Positions 23,615-34,416 of a DNA stretch of 64,000 bases are shown piece after piece. How positions within the stretch are numbered: position 1 is the stretch's first letter; every line of letters starts with the position of its first letter. The notes beneath the pieces were generated by a model. The model saw only the letters and a list, made by a program, of their open reading frames with translations, did not search any database and was not told the origin of the DNA. The position numbers and the translations under genes are program-made. Source of the DNA: Eriocheir sinensis (taxonomy: Eukaryota; Arthropoda; Malacostraca; Decapoda; Varunidae); contig NC_066563.1 in NCBI RefSeq assembly GCF_024679095.1, forward strand, positions 1,956,428-2,020,427. The letters run 5' to 3'.

Positions 23615-25085
23615 TCTTCATAAATTCTCTGCGCCTGTATTTCCCTCCCTCTCTTCCTCCCTCCCTGTCTTCTCCCTTCCCCCCCTCCCTCCCTTCTTAT
23701 CATCTCCAACCTCCCTTTCTTTCTTTTCCCTCCCTCCCTTTCTTTTCTTTCTTTCCTTCCTTCCTTTCCCGGTTATGTCCCATCTTATTTCGCTTCTCTT
23801 CTTTCCTCCCTTCCTCCCTTCTCCCTCCCTTACCTCCATCTCCCTTTTCTTTCTTATTCCTTCTTCCCTTCCCTCCTCTCTCCTCTCCCTCCCTCCTTTC
23901 ATCCCTTAATACCTTCTCCCTCTCCTATCTCCATCTTCCTTTTCTCCCTTCTTCCTTCTTCGCTTCCCTCCTTTCTCCTCTCCCTCCCTCTTTTCCTCCC
24001 TTAATACCTTCTCCCTCTCCTATCTCCATCTTCCTTTTCTCTCTTCTTCCTTGCTTCCTTCCTTTGTTACGTCCCTCCTTTCCGCTTCTCCTTCACTCCT
24101 TTCTCCTCCATATATCGTGATTTCCCCGAACCTCTTTGCTACATTTTCCTTCCTTCCATTCTTCACCTTATTATCACGCCTTAGCCTCTCCCCTCCATAC
24201 CCTCCCTTCCTCCGTTCCCTCCACTCATTGTCCTCCTCTTCCTCCTTCCATTATCTGTTGCATCTTCTTTTCTTCTTTTCCTTACAGCATTCTTTCCTTT
24301 TATTTTTGCTTCATTTGTCTTTTTTTATCGTTTTCTTTCTATGGTTCATTTTGTTTTGATAATTTTCCCTTCCTATATTTCTTTTTATGCCTTCCTTTCT
24401 TCCTTTTTTCTTCTTCTCTCTCTTTCTTCCTCCTTTCCTTCCCATCCTTCCTTTTATTCCCTCTTTTCTTCTCCCTCTTTTCCTCCTTAATGTCTCTTTT
24501 TTCTCATTTTCTCTCTTCCTTCTTTCCTTCTCATCCTTCCATTCACTCCCTCCCTTCCTTCTTTCCCCTCTTCCTTCTCCTTTCCTTCCCATCCTTCCTT
24601 TTCCTCCCTCCCTTCTTCCCCCACCTTACGTTCTTCATGCCTTTTCCTACTCCTTTCCTCTCTTCCTTCCTTGTTTCCTTCCCACCCTTCCTTTCCTTTC
24701 CTCCCTCCCTCCCTCCCTCCCTTCCCCCCCTTCCTTCCCTTCAGGCCTCCAGGGACGTGCATTGCTCCTCTGATATTAGAACATAATCCAGATATTACAA
24801 GAGCATGGAGGAGAGTGTCAAGGAGGAGGAGGAAGAAAGGAAGAGGGAGGAGGAGGAGGAGGAGGAGGTGAAGTGGAAGGCAGATTTGGGGGATAAGAAA
24901 GAGTGCACAAAAAAGAGACACTTGGAGGAGCAGAAAGTGGAGGAGGAAGAGGAAGAGGAGGAGGAGGAAGGGGAGGAGGAGGAGGAGGAGGAGGAGGAGG
25001 ATCGTATCTCAGGTAGCAATAATCAAAGGAGGAAATTCTGACCTGCTCTCGCGTGATTCCTGAAGAAGAGGAGGAAGAAGAAAAA
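23615..25085. repeat. Pyrimidine block then GAG-rich purine block
   Basis: C/T-rich (CCTT/TTCC words) from 23615 to 24745, then A/G-rich (GAG words) from 24805 to about 25085. Open frames are low-complexity artefacts. The purine block abuts the 3' end of the retrotransposon. Confidence 0.85.
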
Positions 25086-25399
25086 GGAGCAGAAGAACAC
25101 ACAAAGGAACACAAAGGAAGAACAAACAACAGCAGACCTGCTGGTCCTTTCGAGGTTGTTTGTGACAAGCTACACTAACTATCTAATCAAAGGTGGAAGA
25201 TGAAGGACAGCAAAGGCGAAGGCTCCTCCCCACCCCCATCCCTCCAGCCAAAGCTGGCAGGAAAGGAAAAAGAACCATGCAGCATGGAAAAACTGCATGG
25301 AATTTATGTAGGAAAGAGGAAAGAACTACCATTACTGCTACCACTAACTGGGCAATAAAAGCGGACAAGGACACCAGTATTCGAAAGAACTTAACGTTA
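25085..25399 (-). repeat. 3' UTR and terminal repeats of the CR1-like element
   Basis: Downstream of the ORF2 stop (TAA at 25400-25402), the minus strand runs through CCTGCCAGCTTTGGCTGGAG, a hairpin-forming stretch, and ends in TTCCTTTGTGTTCCTTTGTG-type short repeats. Such short 3' repeats, rather than a poly(A) tail, are characteristic of CR1 elements and serve as the recognition end for reverse transcription. Confidence 0.75.
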
Positions 25400-28199
25400 T
25401 TACGACAATGAGTAATATCTTAGTTGCTGGTTGGATTCAAAACACTTGTCTAATCTATTCTTGAAGGCCGTAACTGTTGTACTATCAACGACATCACAAG
25501 GTAGAGAGTTCCAAACATTAACAACTCGATTGAAGAAGAAGTGTTTAGCTTCGTGCGACGAGAATCTTTTACCACTTATCTTCAAATTGTGATTTCTTCT
25601 TGTTCTATTTGATCGATCAATTGTAAAGTAATCTTCCGCATTAATATCACTGAATCCTTTGAACATTTTAAACACTTCTATTAGATCGCCTCGCATTCTT
25701 CGTTTTGATAGGCTGAATAAATTTACTTCTTTAAGCCTTTGTTCATATGACAAATTTCTCAACCTAGGAATCATCTTTGTTACTCTTCGTTGGACCCGTT
25801 CAACTTTTCTATGTCTTTTCTGTAGTAGGGAGACCAAAACTGTACACAGTAAACTAGACGGGTTCGAACAAACGAATTATACAGATTTAATAATACTTTT
25901 ACGATTAATTATTAAAGACTCGTCCGATGAAGCCAACCAATTTGTTTGCAGTTTTAACTACCTCTGAACAATGCTGACCGGGCTTTAAATCGCTTGATAT
26001 AGTGATTCCAAGATCCTTTTCTTTACTTACTGCAGAAAGTTGTTGGCCATTCATTACGTACCGAACGCAATTGTTATTTTTTCCGATGTGCAACACTTTA
26101 CATTTCTCAACGTTAAATTTCATTTGCCATTGATTGGCCCAACGTGCAAGTCGATCTATATCTGATTGTAAAGCTTCTTCGTCGAGTATCGCAGTTACTT
26201 TACTAGCAATTTTTGTGTCATCAGCAAATTTTGATACTTTGCAAATGAGCCCATCATCGATATCATTAACATAAATTAAGAAGAGCATGGGGCCAAGCAC
26301 TGATCCTTGAGGTACGCCGCTTTTGACATCGAGCCAGTTAGATGTAACACCGTTTAGAACTACTCTCTGTTTCCGCTCAGAGAGCCAGTCCGCAAGCCAA
26401 TTGTGAATGTTACCCGAGATACCGTGCGCCAGTAGTTTGCTGAGCAATCGTTGGTGGGGGACCTTATCAAATGCCTTTTGAAAATCCAGATATATGATAT
26501 CTACTGATCTGCTTTCATCGAACACCTCAAAAATATAGTGAAAAAATTAAGGAAGTTAGTCAAACACGAACGTTTACTACGGAAGCCATGTTGCGAATTA
26601 TTTATTATATTATTTTCTTCGAAGAATTTCACCATATTGTCGCGAATGATAGTCTCCATTAACTTACAAACAATAGATGTCAGGCTAATTGGTCGATAGT
26701 TTCCTGGTGTGACATTTGCAAGCTTCCAATCCGACGGAACTTTTCCAGCTGTTAAAGATTTATTGAATATGATGGAGAGCGGTTTACAAATTTGATGTTT
26801 GATTTCTTTTAAGACCCTAGGGGTAATTTTGTCTGGACCAGGAGCTTTGCTTACTTTAATCTTTTCAATTGTGCGTAAAATGTCACTTTCTACGATGAGC
26901 ACGCCACTTAACATCTTTTCGGTCCTTCTAACCTCCGGCGGTTGAGGTGATAAACAATCTTCGTCGGTAAATACGGATGCGAAAAAGTTATTTAGGATTG
27001 TAGCCATTTCATTTTCATCGTTCGTGTGGTTACCATTTTCATTAGCAAGCGGTCCGATACCACAAGTGAGTGACTTTTTATTATTTACATAGCTGAAAAA
27101 TTCTTTAGGATTAGATTTACTTGTTTCCGCTATATATTCTTCAAGATTTTTCTTGCTTCGTTTTATTAATTTCTTGGTTTCGCGGCGAATTCTGTCCAAC
27201 TCTAGTTTGTCAGCCTCGCTCTGAGATGATATGTACCTACTGTATACGCGTTTTTTTAAGAGATAGGCTATTTTGAATTTCGTTATTCCACCATTTGGGT
27301 TTCTTCTTAGAAGCTGAACGTCTGTTACGATAGGGTACGCATATGCTTATGGCATTGTTCAATATTGTGGTGAAGGCCCCCCAAGATTTATCAATATCTG
27401 TTTCCGCCGTGATTTCAGTCCAGTCAGAATTATTTAGAATTGATCGAAGTCTTACGAAATTCGCTCTCTGATAATCAGGCACCTTTTCTTTACTAGGAGT
27501 TACTTTACTTTCTTTCATATTGATGCTGAATGTGATTGTTCGGTGATCGCTAGAACTAAAAACTGGACCAACATTTACTTCGTTAACTAGATCAGCTGTC
27601 GTTGAAAAGATAAGGTCAAGTATATTATTTTCCTGAGTCGGTTCTTGAACGTGTTGATGTAAATCACTTTCTAGTAAATTTGTGTACAGGTCGAGCCCTG
27701 TATGACAGTTCAACGGTTCACCCCATCTTTTCACTGGCAAGTTAAAGTCCCCAACAATTACTGCCTCGCAACTGCTACTTGTTTCTAATAATAATTCACT
27801 TAATGCGTGGTCGATATCAAGAGTCTGCCTTGGCGGTCTGTAGATAAGTCCAATTACTATTTTACGAGATTTATTTTAATTTCAATGAAGACCGTGTCTA
27901 CATTGGTTATAACATCTGTTTTCACGGATACTGGATGGAGAGAGTTGTGGATATAAAGATAACGCCTCCACCCTGTCTGTTCTCTCTTTCATGACTAAAA
28001 TGGTATAACCCGGTAATCTATATTCCGCAATGAAATCTCTATTTGAAGTGTCTATCCAAGATTCTGTGACTCCGATGATGTGATAATGATTTGTAGCTGC
28101 GAGGACTTCTAAGTCTTCAAATTTGTTACGTAGGCTACGAGCGTTTACATAGCAAGCTTTAATGTGATTCGAGTCGGGAGTTTTTCGGGTTGAGTGCAC
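25400..28199 (-). pseudogene. CR1-like ORF2: endonuclease-reverse transcriptase, broken
   Basis: Recognisable parts, in order: endonuclease start (CYVNARSLRNKFEDLE; GVTESWID), LIYRPPRQ and VGDFNLP (about 27740-27860), SDHR (about 27545), then reverse transcriptase: SKAPGPDKI, NYRPISLTS, QHGFR, YLDFQKAFDKVPH, GVPQGSVLGPMLF, catalytic FADD (about 26217-26228) and the thumb region ending NRLDKCFESN. I count frameshifts near 27993, 27930, 27866, 27252, 26550, 25905 and 25805. An in-frame deletion near 26705 joins KLANVTP directly to GNYRPIS; the usual IFKKG stretch is missing. Two frameshifts lie in A/T homopolymers. All key catalytic motifs remain readable, so decay is recent. The frame is open upstream into the end of ORF1. 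Confidence 0.9.
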
Positions 28200-28201
28200 C
28201 C

Positions 28202-29320
28202 TTACGGTGGAGCTGCTGGTGTTCTCGCCTCCGCGTTTTTTGGCTTTCGAAGAGCCACTTGGTCACAGAGCAGCCTCCCGAAACGGGCTGCTCCAACAGG
28301 GTTTAAGTGAATGCCATCAGGAAGGAACAAGTCCGAATCGTAGTAAAAATTGTTCCACAAGTTATCGAACTGGACGTTTTCTTGAGAGCAAAGGGACTGA
28401 AGTCTGTTGTTTGTGCTGAAGGCCTTACTGTAAAAGCTAGATTCGGCACCGACCCTCGGGAGGATTCCTGAGATTATGATGTTACTGGCATCCGTTTTAC
28501 GTTTATACTGCTTGATCATGCGGCGGTATTTCTCAAGCAGTTCCTCAGAAAGGGTTGTCTTTACGTCATTTGTCCCCGCGTGAATGACAAAGAGGGTGTT
28601 TCGGTCGGCATTTCTCGTGACATCATCGCACGCTGCGGTGATGTCGTCCAGTCTGGCACCTGGATAGCAGTAACGTTTTCTGCGGCCGTTTGATGAACGA
28701 CCACAGAACTCAACCAGCTGGCCACGCACCATGGAGTCCCCAACTAGGCGAGTCTCGAACTCATCCTCCATGGTGTCTGCCAGCACCTGGAACCTATTGA
28801 AGGTAGTGGGGGTCAGTAAATCCTTGGTTGCCTGCTTCGGTTTGGCTCCATTCCTTACAGGTTGGAACCCGACATCCTGTGAAGCAGGAAGAGAAGCGTT
28901 AAGTGGGGCAGGCTGGAAGTTGTCCTGTGAGGCAGGCTGGGAGTTAGCCTGTGAAGCAGGCTGGGGGTTAGCCTGTGAGGCAGGCTGGGGGTCAGCCTGT
29001 GAGGCAGGCTGGCGGTTGTTCTGTGAGGCAGGCCGGGGGTTAGCCTGTGAGGCAGGCTGGGGGTTAGCCTGTGAGGCAGGCTGGGGGTTAGCCTGTGAGG
29101 CAGGCTGGGGGTTATCCTGTGAGGCAGGCTGGGAGTCAACCTGTGAGGCAGGTAACACGTCCTCCCGTGAAGCAGGAGGGTCGTCTGGAGAGGGCACAGT
29201 CTCAGTGGAGGGCCTCTCCACCATCGATAGTGGAGTCACTGCCACATTTGTTAAAACAAATTCCTGAAGGGCTACAAATTTCTTTTCAAGATCATTGTGC
29301 TTGACTTTCCACTCAGTCAC
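28202..29320 (-). CDS. CR1-like ORF1 protein with SGNH hydrolase domain
   Basis: This uninterrupted frame of 372 residues ends with TAA at 28202-28204. The N-terminal part is charged and predicted helical. Residues 49-148 are a tandem PASQxNPQ repeat (see separate entry). Residues about 190-350 form an SGNH/GDSL hydrolase: GDS at 194-196, HAGTND at 247-252, and DGIH at 335-338, so the nucleophile Ser196, Asn251, Asp335 and His338 are all present. In CR1-type elements this domain sits in ORF1 and is thought to act on lipids or membranes during retrotransposition. The first codon used here is GTG; the frame stays open to about 29400 and includes TCRLC upstream, so the true start is probably missing or further 5'. 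Confidence 0.85.
   Translation of the reverse strand: MTEWKVKHNDLEKKFVALQEFVLTNVAVTPLSMVERPSTETVPSPDDPPASREDVLPASQVDSQPASQDNPQPASQANPQPASQANPQPASQANPRPASQNNRQPASQADPQPASQANPQPASQANSQPASQDNFQPAPLNASLPASQDVGFQPVRNGAKPKQATKDLLTPTTFNRFQVLADTMEDEFETRLVGDSMVRGQLVEFCGRSSNGRRKRYCYPGARLDDITAACDDVTRNADRNTLFVIHAGTNDVKTTLSEELLEKYRRMIKQYKRKTDASNIIISGILPRVGAESSFYSKAFSTNNRLQSLCSQENVQFDNLWNNFYYDSDLFLPDGIHLNPVGAARFGRLLCDQVALRKPKNAEARTPAAPP
28877..29176 (-). repeat. 24-bp minisatellite encoding PASQxNPQ octapeptides
   Basis: Within ORF1, a 24-base unit encodes P-A-S-Q plus four variable residues (mostly A-N-P-Q). Ten PASQ copies are spaced exactly eight residues apart (residues 57-132), preceded by a PASR (49-52) and followed by one more at 145-148. 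Several adjacent units are identical at the protein level, pointing to recent unit duplication with frame kept. Confidence 0.92.
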
Positions 29321-29402
29321 AGCCTTCTGTAGATGTAATCTTTGAACGCAGAGGCGGCAAGTTTTACTCAGCTGGAAGAACTGAGCTGCAAAACGTCCGG
29401 GA

Positions 29403-30030
29403 AAGAGGAGGAGGAGGAGGAGGAGAAGGAAGAGGGGAAAGAGAATGGTACTGTAAAAGATCTGGAAAGGCTAGAGGAGAAATATGATAAATGGTAATAG
29501 GAGTAGAAGAATGAGAAGAGGAGGAAGAAGAAAAGGCGCAGAAGAAGGGGAAAAGGAGGAGGAGGAGGAGAAGAAGGTGAAATTAAAAGATGCTGGAAAC
29601 GGAGTAAAAGGATGAGAAGAAGAGGAAGAAAAAAGGAAGAAAGGAAAAGAGGAAAGGAGAAGGAGAAAAGAGAGGTGAAAGAAAAAAATGAAAAAGGTGT
29701 TCAAAGCCTAAAGGAGAACAATTAAAAGATATGGAAAGGAGTTGAAGGATGAGGAGAGAAGGGAGAAGAAAAGGAACACAAGGAAAAGAAAAGAGGTGGA
29801 GGAGGAAGAGGAGGCGGAGCAGAAGGATACATTAAAAGGTGTGCAAAGGCTAGAAGGGAAAATCGGATATAGGAAAAGGAGAAGAATGAGGGAAAGAGGA
29901 ATAAGAAAACGAGGAGAGGAGGAAAGGAGGAGGAGGAAGAGGACAAGGAGAAGGAGGAAGAGGACAAGGAGAAGGATAAAGGAGGAAAAAATGAGAAATA
30001 GGATACAAAAGAGAGAGAGAGAGAGAGAGT
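29403..30030. repeat. Purine-rich low-complexity block
   Basis: Almost all A/G on the plus strand, with GAG/GAA words and a short (GA)n at 30011-30030. Open frames are low-complexity artefacts. Confidence 0.85.
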
Positions 30031-30105
30031 AAACCCACCAGTTAGCCATGAAACAGATGATGTTTACTCTGTCTCATATTCTATCGGAATGAAGTGTCTG
30101 CTTTA

Positions 30106-30107
<2 letters not shown>

Positions 30108-30151
<44 letters not shown>
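30108..30151. repeat. (GT)n microsatellite
   Basis: About 21 GT repeats. Confidence 0.95.
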
Positions 30152-30154
<3 letters not shown>

Positions 30155-30298
30155 CGGATTTCATCTCTTTGATGGGTCAAATGGAAGGAAAAATGGGAAA
30201 AACAGTGGAATTAGTCTCCTCAAACGGATGAGGGAACCATTAGTGTTGCCTTTTGTGCCGTAACGAGAACTGTAACAACATCGTCAACAACAACAATA

Positions 30299-30445
<147 letters not shown>

Positions 30446-30485
30446 GCTACTACCACCACGACAACTGCTACTACTTCCTGTATCC

Positions 30486-30570
30486 TGCGCCATGACGGGC
30501 TGGGGCCGACTACCATCCAGGCCCCTCAAGAAAGCCTACCGGCGCTATAGGCTGGCACTTAAGAAAAAAA
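30486..30570 (+). repeat. Possible SINE fragment with A tail
   Basis: A compact GC-rich stretch (TGGGGCCGACTACCATCCAG, then AAGCCTACCGGCGCTATAGG, CTGGCACTTAAG) ends in AAAAAAAA. I have a weak recollection of this as a recurrent crustacean repeat. It has no second copy that I could recognise in the window. Confidence 0.35.
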
Positions 30571-30659
30571 ATCTTTCCCGGCCTCTTCCTGTTCTCCCAC
30601 AGTTTCATCTCTTCATTTGCTCTCTTCGTACCTTTCTCCCTGCAAGATACATAGTGCAA

Positions 30660-30766
<107 letters not shown>

Positions 30767-30839
30767 GCCTCCATCCCTTCCTCTCCCACTTTTCAAATCT
30801 GAACATCCCCTCTCCTCTTCCTCCTGCACCTCCACCTCC

Positions 30840-32790
30840 GCCTCTTAATCCCTGCCCCCCTGCCCCCCCTTCACCTGGCGGCCGTAGTCCAGGTAAGGCT
30901 GCAGGTGTCGTGTGTGCCGCCTGAAGATCACGCCAGCTTAAGGAAAGACCAACTCCTTTTAGACGGCCCTCAGGAGCTGGGTGTTGCGAGTCAGGTCACC
31001 GTGGCTCCGAGCGGCGAGTAGGTCACTGCCACGGTTTGACCCAAAGTGCTTCTGGGAAATGTGCCGCATCGATTTTCTTTTTTTCTTTTTTTTTTAGTTG
31101 GTTCGGACGCAAAAGTCGAAGGTTAAAGGTTTACTAGTGTTGGGCTTTTTTTTACTCGGGTCTGCTGGCGGGGAGGAATTTGGTGAGTGCGTTAAATGTA
31201 GGTGTACCGTACAGTTTGGGGTATCGGTTTGTCGTTTCACGCATTTATAATTCATTTTATCAATTCGTTTAGTTATTTAATGGGTCATGTTACTGGCATG
31301 TAACTTTTTGTGCGTGTGTGATGGGACTCGGGGTGGTGGTGGGGGGGGGGGGGGTAGTGGCAGTAATAAAGGACTTTTTTTTTCAATATAATTTTCACTG
31401 ACAGGGAGTTATGCTTCTAACTTTTTTCATATGCATGGCCATCGATCGTCTGGTACCATTCATATAAATTCATAATGATTTTCAATGGTCGTCTTCTTCT
31501 GCTTCTGCTTTCTGCTTTTTGCTTTTGCTTCTGTTTCTTCTTCTTCTTCTTCTTCTTCTTCTTCTTCTTCTTCTTCCCCTGCGTCGTCTCCTTTGTCCTC
31601 CTCATCCTTTTCCTCTTCCTCTTTCTTCTCTTCCGGGTTTGGGGATGAGCGCAAAGTGAAGACTTCAATTGTAGAAAAGTTGGCTGAGGAAGAAAGACCG
31701 GCCGAGGGGGAAGAATGAGAGGAGGAGGAGGAGGAGGAGGAGGAAGAAGAGGAGAAGGAGGATAATGAGAGGAATTAGAGGAACAATAGAGAAGAGAAAG
31801 AACACAAGGAAGTCAAACTAAAGAACAATAGATTAATAGATAGACAGATAGATAGAAAGATAGATACATATACATAGATCGAGAGGAAGTGAATAGAAAG
31901 AGACGCGTTTTGACTGAAAGATGAATGGAAAATGAGACGAGATGAAACGCGAAGAGGAAACTTGAAATGAAGAGGGAACAAAGTGGCGCGAGTTATGAGA
32001 ACAGTCAGTGGAGAGGAGAAAAAAAAAATGTGGTTGGGAAGGGTGATCTTCATCTTGATCTTGATGTCACAGGTGGCTCGGGATTTCTCCCCAGCCAGGC
32101 CTTTGTATCGGCAGCTCCTGTGAAAAGAAAACAAAACATGCGGAAAGTCTATGTTCTCGGGGCAAGATATCATTCCCTACATCTTGCACGCCACATGCTC
32201 TCCAAGAACTCTTTACGAAAAGTCTGAGTCTGGGTCTGGGTCTGGTGTGTTGCGTGATGTTCTGCCTTTGTAACGGCGCCTCCCTGATGGTGTCCTTCGT
32301 CGTGGTTTCTGTTTTCCTCTCTTCACTCCTATTTCTTTACTCCATTGTTTCCTTTTTGGTCTTTTTCCCGTTTTCCCTTTCTCCTTTTCCAAGATTCATA
32401 AGTAACGTTACTGTTTTTTCTTTCTATTAATAATCTTGAATAACTTTTTACTAATACAATGTCATATATGCTGATTTAGTTTTTTTCAATTTATATCTCT
32501 TTTTCCCACTGTAGTCTACTGTTCCCAGATATTTGAAACTTACCTTAAAAAAATAAATTAACTCCCTCCCTCCCTTCCTTACCTGAGACATTTAAGGAGT
32601 AGGAGGAGGGGGAGGAAGAGTAAGAAGAGGTAGGAAGGGGGAAGGAGAGGAAGGGAATGATTAGCAGGTATATTTTTTATCGTCTCTAGTGTTTATTTAA
32701 TTTCGTATACAATTATTTTACTTTTTTTTTCAACAGTTATTTTAGGCCATCATCGTTGCTCATTATTGCTACTTTCTCTGTTCTATTCTT
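30840..32790. other. No gene seen; microsatellites at 31.5-31.75 kb
   Basis: Unrecognised sequence with a G run at 31345-31354, (TTC)n at about 31538-31575 and (GAG)n at about 31718-31745. A possible donor, CAG|GTAAGG, near 30891 has no supporting exon. Confidence 0.5.
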
Positions 32791-32791
32791 T

Positions 32792-33122
32792 GCTCCCTCT
32801 GTGCCGCCTGCTAGTATCGTCCCCTCATCAGCATAAAACATTGGACCTATCCTGACCATTTCCATCTTTTGTTCATTCTGCTCCCTCTGTCCCGCCTGCT
32901 AGTATCATCCCCTCATCAGCATAAAACATTGAACCTATCCTGACCATTTCCCTCTTTTGTTCATTCTGCTCCCTCTGTCCCGCCTGCTAGTATCATCCCC
33001 TCATCAGCATAAAACATTGAACCTATCCTGACCATTTCCATCTTTTGTTCATCTCTCTGCCTCCTCTATGCCGCCTGCTGGTATCGTCCCCTCATCAGCA
33101 TAAAACATAGGACCTATCTTTG
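32792..33122. repeat. Tandem repeat, 4 units of about 88-91 bp
   Basis: Units begin at 32792, 32880, 32968 and 33059. Each contains GCCTGCTAGTATC or its close variant, CCCCTCATCAGCATAAAACA and CCTATC(C/T)T. Units 2 and 3 are nearly identical; unit 4 is the most diverged. Confidence 0.93.
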
Positions 33123-33267
33123 CGATCTCTTTCTGTACATATATCTTCCTTTGCGTTATTTAGCGTGGTATTAATTCAAACATTGTTCCATCTCATCCTC
33201 GTATGTATTATGTAACCTTTCTTATTCACTGTATTATGCTGCTTATATTGTTCTGGTTCCAGTGATT

Positions 33268-33545
33268 TCTTGGAGCTCATCAATCTTCCCCCGACCTTTT
33301 TATCATGTATTCCATTGTAGCGTGTGATTCCTCTTTTATTAATTTAGATGTTGTTGTTGATCCTCTGCGTCCTCGGAAGTCTCATTATCTTTCCCCAGTT
33401 CATTTTTTTTGTATATTCCATTGTAGCGTATGATTCCTCTTTTATTAATTTAGATGTTGTTGTTGATCCTCTGAGTCCTTGGAACTCTCATTATCTTCCC
33501 CCGGTTCGTTTTATTATATATTTCATTGCAGCATGTGATTTCTTT
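33268..33545. repeat. Tandem repeat, 2.5 units of about 105 bp
   Basis: Units are registered at 33284, 33388 and 33494. Shared text includes ATTCCATTGTAGCGT, TGATTCCTCTTTTATTAATT and GATGTTGTTGTTGATCCTCT. The third unit is partial. Confidence 0.9.
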
Positions 33546-33747
33546 TCAAATTTTTCGTTGTATTTCAGAGCCCAAGAATGGCCTTCAAACTTTTCTAGTA
33601 ATTATACATTTTATCTTACCTTTTTTTCCTTGCTTTATTTCACTTCTCGATTAATTCTATTGCCAAGTTTTCATGTCCATCTAACACTTTTTTTTTTCCA
33701 GTTTGCTTCTTCCAATGATTTATATTTTCTTTTCCCATGCTTTATCT

Positions 33748-33910
33748 TCCCCCTCCTCCTCCTCCTCCTCCTCCTCCTCCTTACCCCTCCTCCTTCTCCT
33801 CCCTCCTTCTCCTCCTCCCCCCTTTCCTCCTCCTCCTCCTCCTCCTCCTCCTCTTCCTCCTCCTCCTCCTCCTCTTCCTCCTCCTCCTCCTCATCATCAT
33901 CATCATCATC
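33748..33910. repeat. (TCC)n block ending in (TCA)n
   Basis: TCC-rich repeats (33748-33890) pass into TCATCATCATCA (33890-33908), about 100 bases before the GC-rich promoter. Confidence 0.93.
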
Positions 33911-34101
33911 GTCGTGCTCCTCCTTTTCCCTCCCTCCTGCTCCTCCTCCTCAGCCCTCGGCTGTTGTGTAGTGTGTAGTGCCGTGTCTTGTGTGTGTCCA
34001 TCAGGCTGGCACGCCCCCTTCCTCCCTCCCTTCCCTCCTGAACACCGCCTCTTTGTTCCAGACGGGGCAGTGAGCTGATCGGCGAGTGGGCTACCCCCAG
34101 G

Positions 34102-34203
34102 ATGCCAGGGCTCTCCGCGCCCACGCCCACCACCTCCCCGGCACGCCCGCGCCGCCGCCCCGTCCCGCGCCGCCATGCCCGCGCCGCCCAGTCCGTGGTG
34201 TAG
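34102..34203 (+). promoter_or_regulatory. Upstream ORF 1 (33 codons)
   Basis: ATG at 34102 opens a 33-codon frame, starting MPGLSAPTPT and Arg/Pro-rich, that closes with TAG at 34201. If this part is transcribed, it would reduce initiation at the main ATG at 34417. The transcription start is unknown, so inclusion in the mRNA is inference. Confidence 0.4.
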
Positions 34204-34246
34204 ACAGGCGCGGCCGCCCGCCTCGCCGGCGCGGGGCGTCGGCTAG
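34175..34246 (+). promoter_or_regulatory. Upstream ORF 2 (23 codons), overlapping uORF 1
   Basis: ATG at 34175 in the good context CGCCATGC opens MPAPPSPWCRQARPPASPAR and three more codons, closing with TAG at 34244. It overlaps uORF 1 by 29 bases in another frame. Confidence 0.4.
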
Positions 34247-34416
34247 AGCAGCTGTGGCTCCCGGACCCGCGTGTGTGTGGCGAGTGACTGAGTGACAAGG
34301 TGAGCGGCAGCAGCGTGACGGAGCAGTCCGGCCCGGGCAGCAGGGCGGCGCCCAAAGGCGGGGGGTGTGATGGGGGGCGGGAGGCGGGGGCGGAGGCTGG
34401 CCACCTTCTAGGAGCC

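Larger units (their letters stand above)
25085..29400 (-). mobile_element. CR1-like non-LTR retrotransposon, about 4.3 kb
   Basis: On the minus strand the order is ORF1 (SGNH hydrolase), ORF2 (endonuclease, reverse transcriptase), 3' UTR, and a terminal region of short TTTGTGTTCC-like repeats (about 25090-25130). This plan fits the CR1/L2 group, whose ORF1 commonly carries an SGNH esterase domain. The 5' end is at or near a GAG/CTC microsatellite at 29400, with the ORF1 frame still open there, so the copy is probably 5' truncated, as usual for LINEs. A target duplication could not be identified because both ends run into low-complexity sequence. ORF2 is broken, so this copy cannot move on its own. 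Confidence 0.88.
34000..34416 (+). promoter_or_regulatory. CpG-rich promoter and 5' leader of the TMEM117-like gene
   Basis: The sequence becomes strongly GC- and CpG-rich (for example GCGCGGGGCGTCGGC near 34230), with no TATA box, typical of a TATA-less promoter. It contains two upstream ORFs and a consensus donor, ACAAG|GTGAGC, at 34299/34300. An alternative 5' UTR exon may therefore end at 34299, or the leader may be continuous with the coding exon. An in-frame TGA at 34285 rules out translation starting further upstream in the main frame. Confidence 0.6.

Noticed and set aside
28731..29267. 178-residue plus-strand open frame with CEAGW repeats
   Set aside because: It is the antisense shadow of the PASQ minisatellite in ORF1.
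34300..34416. Extending the TMEM117-like protein upstream to GTG at 34300
   Set aside because: GTG is not expected as a eukaryotic start here, and the same bases form a good splice donor. The first in-frame ATG after the stop at 34285 is 34417.
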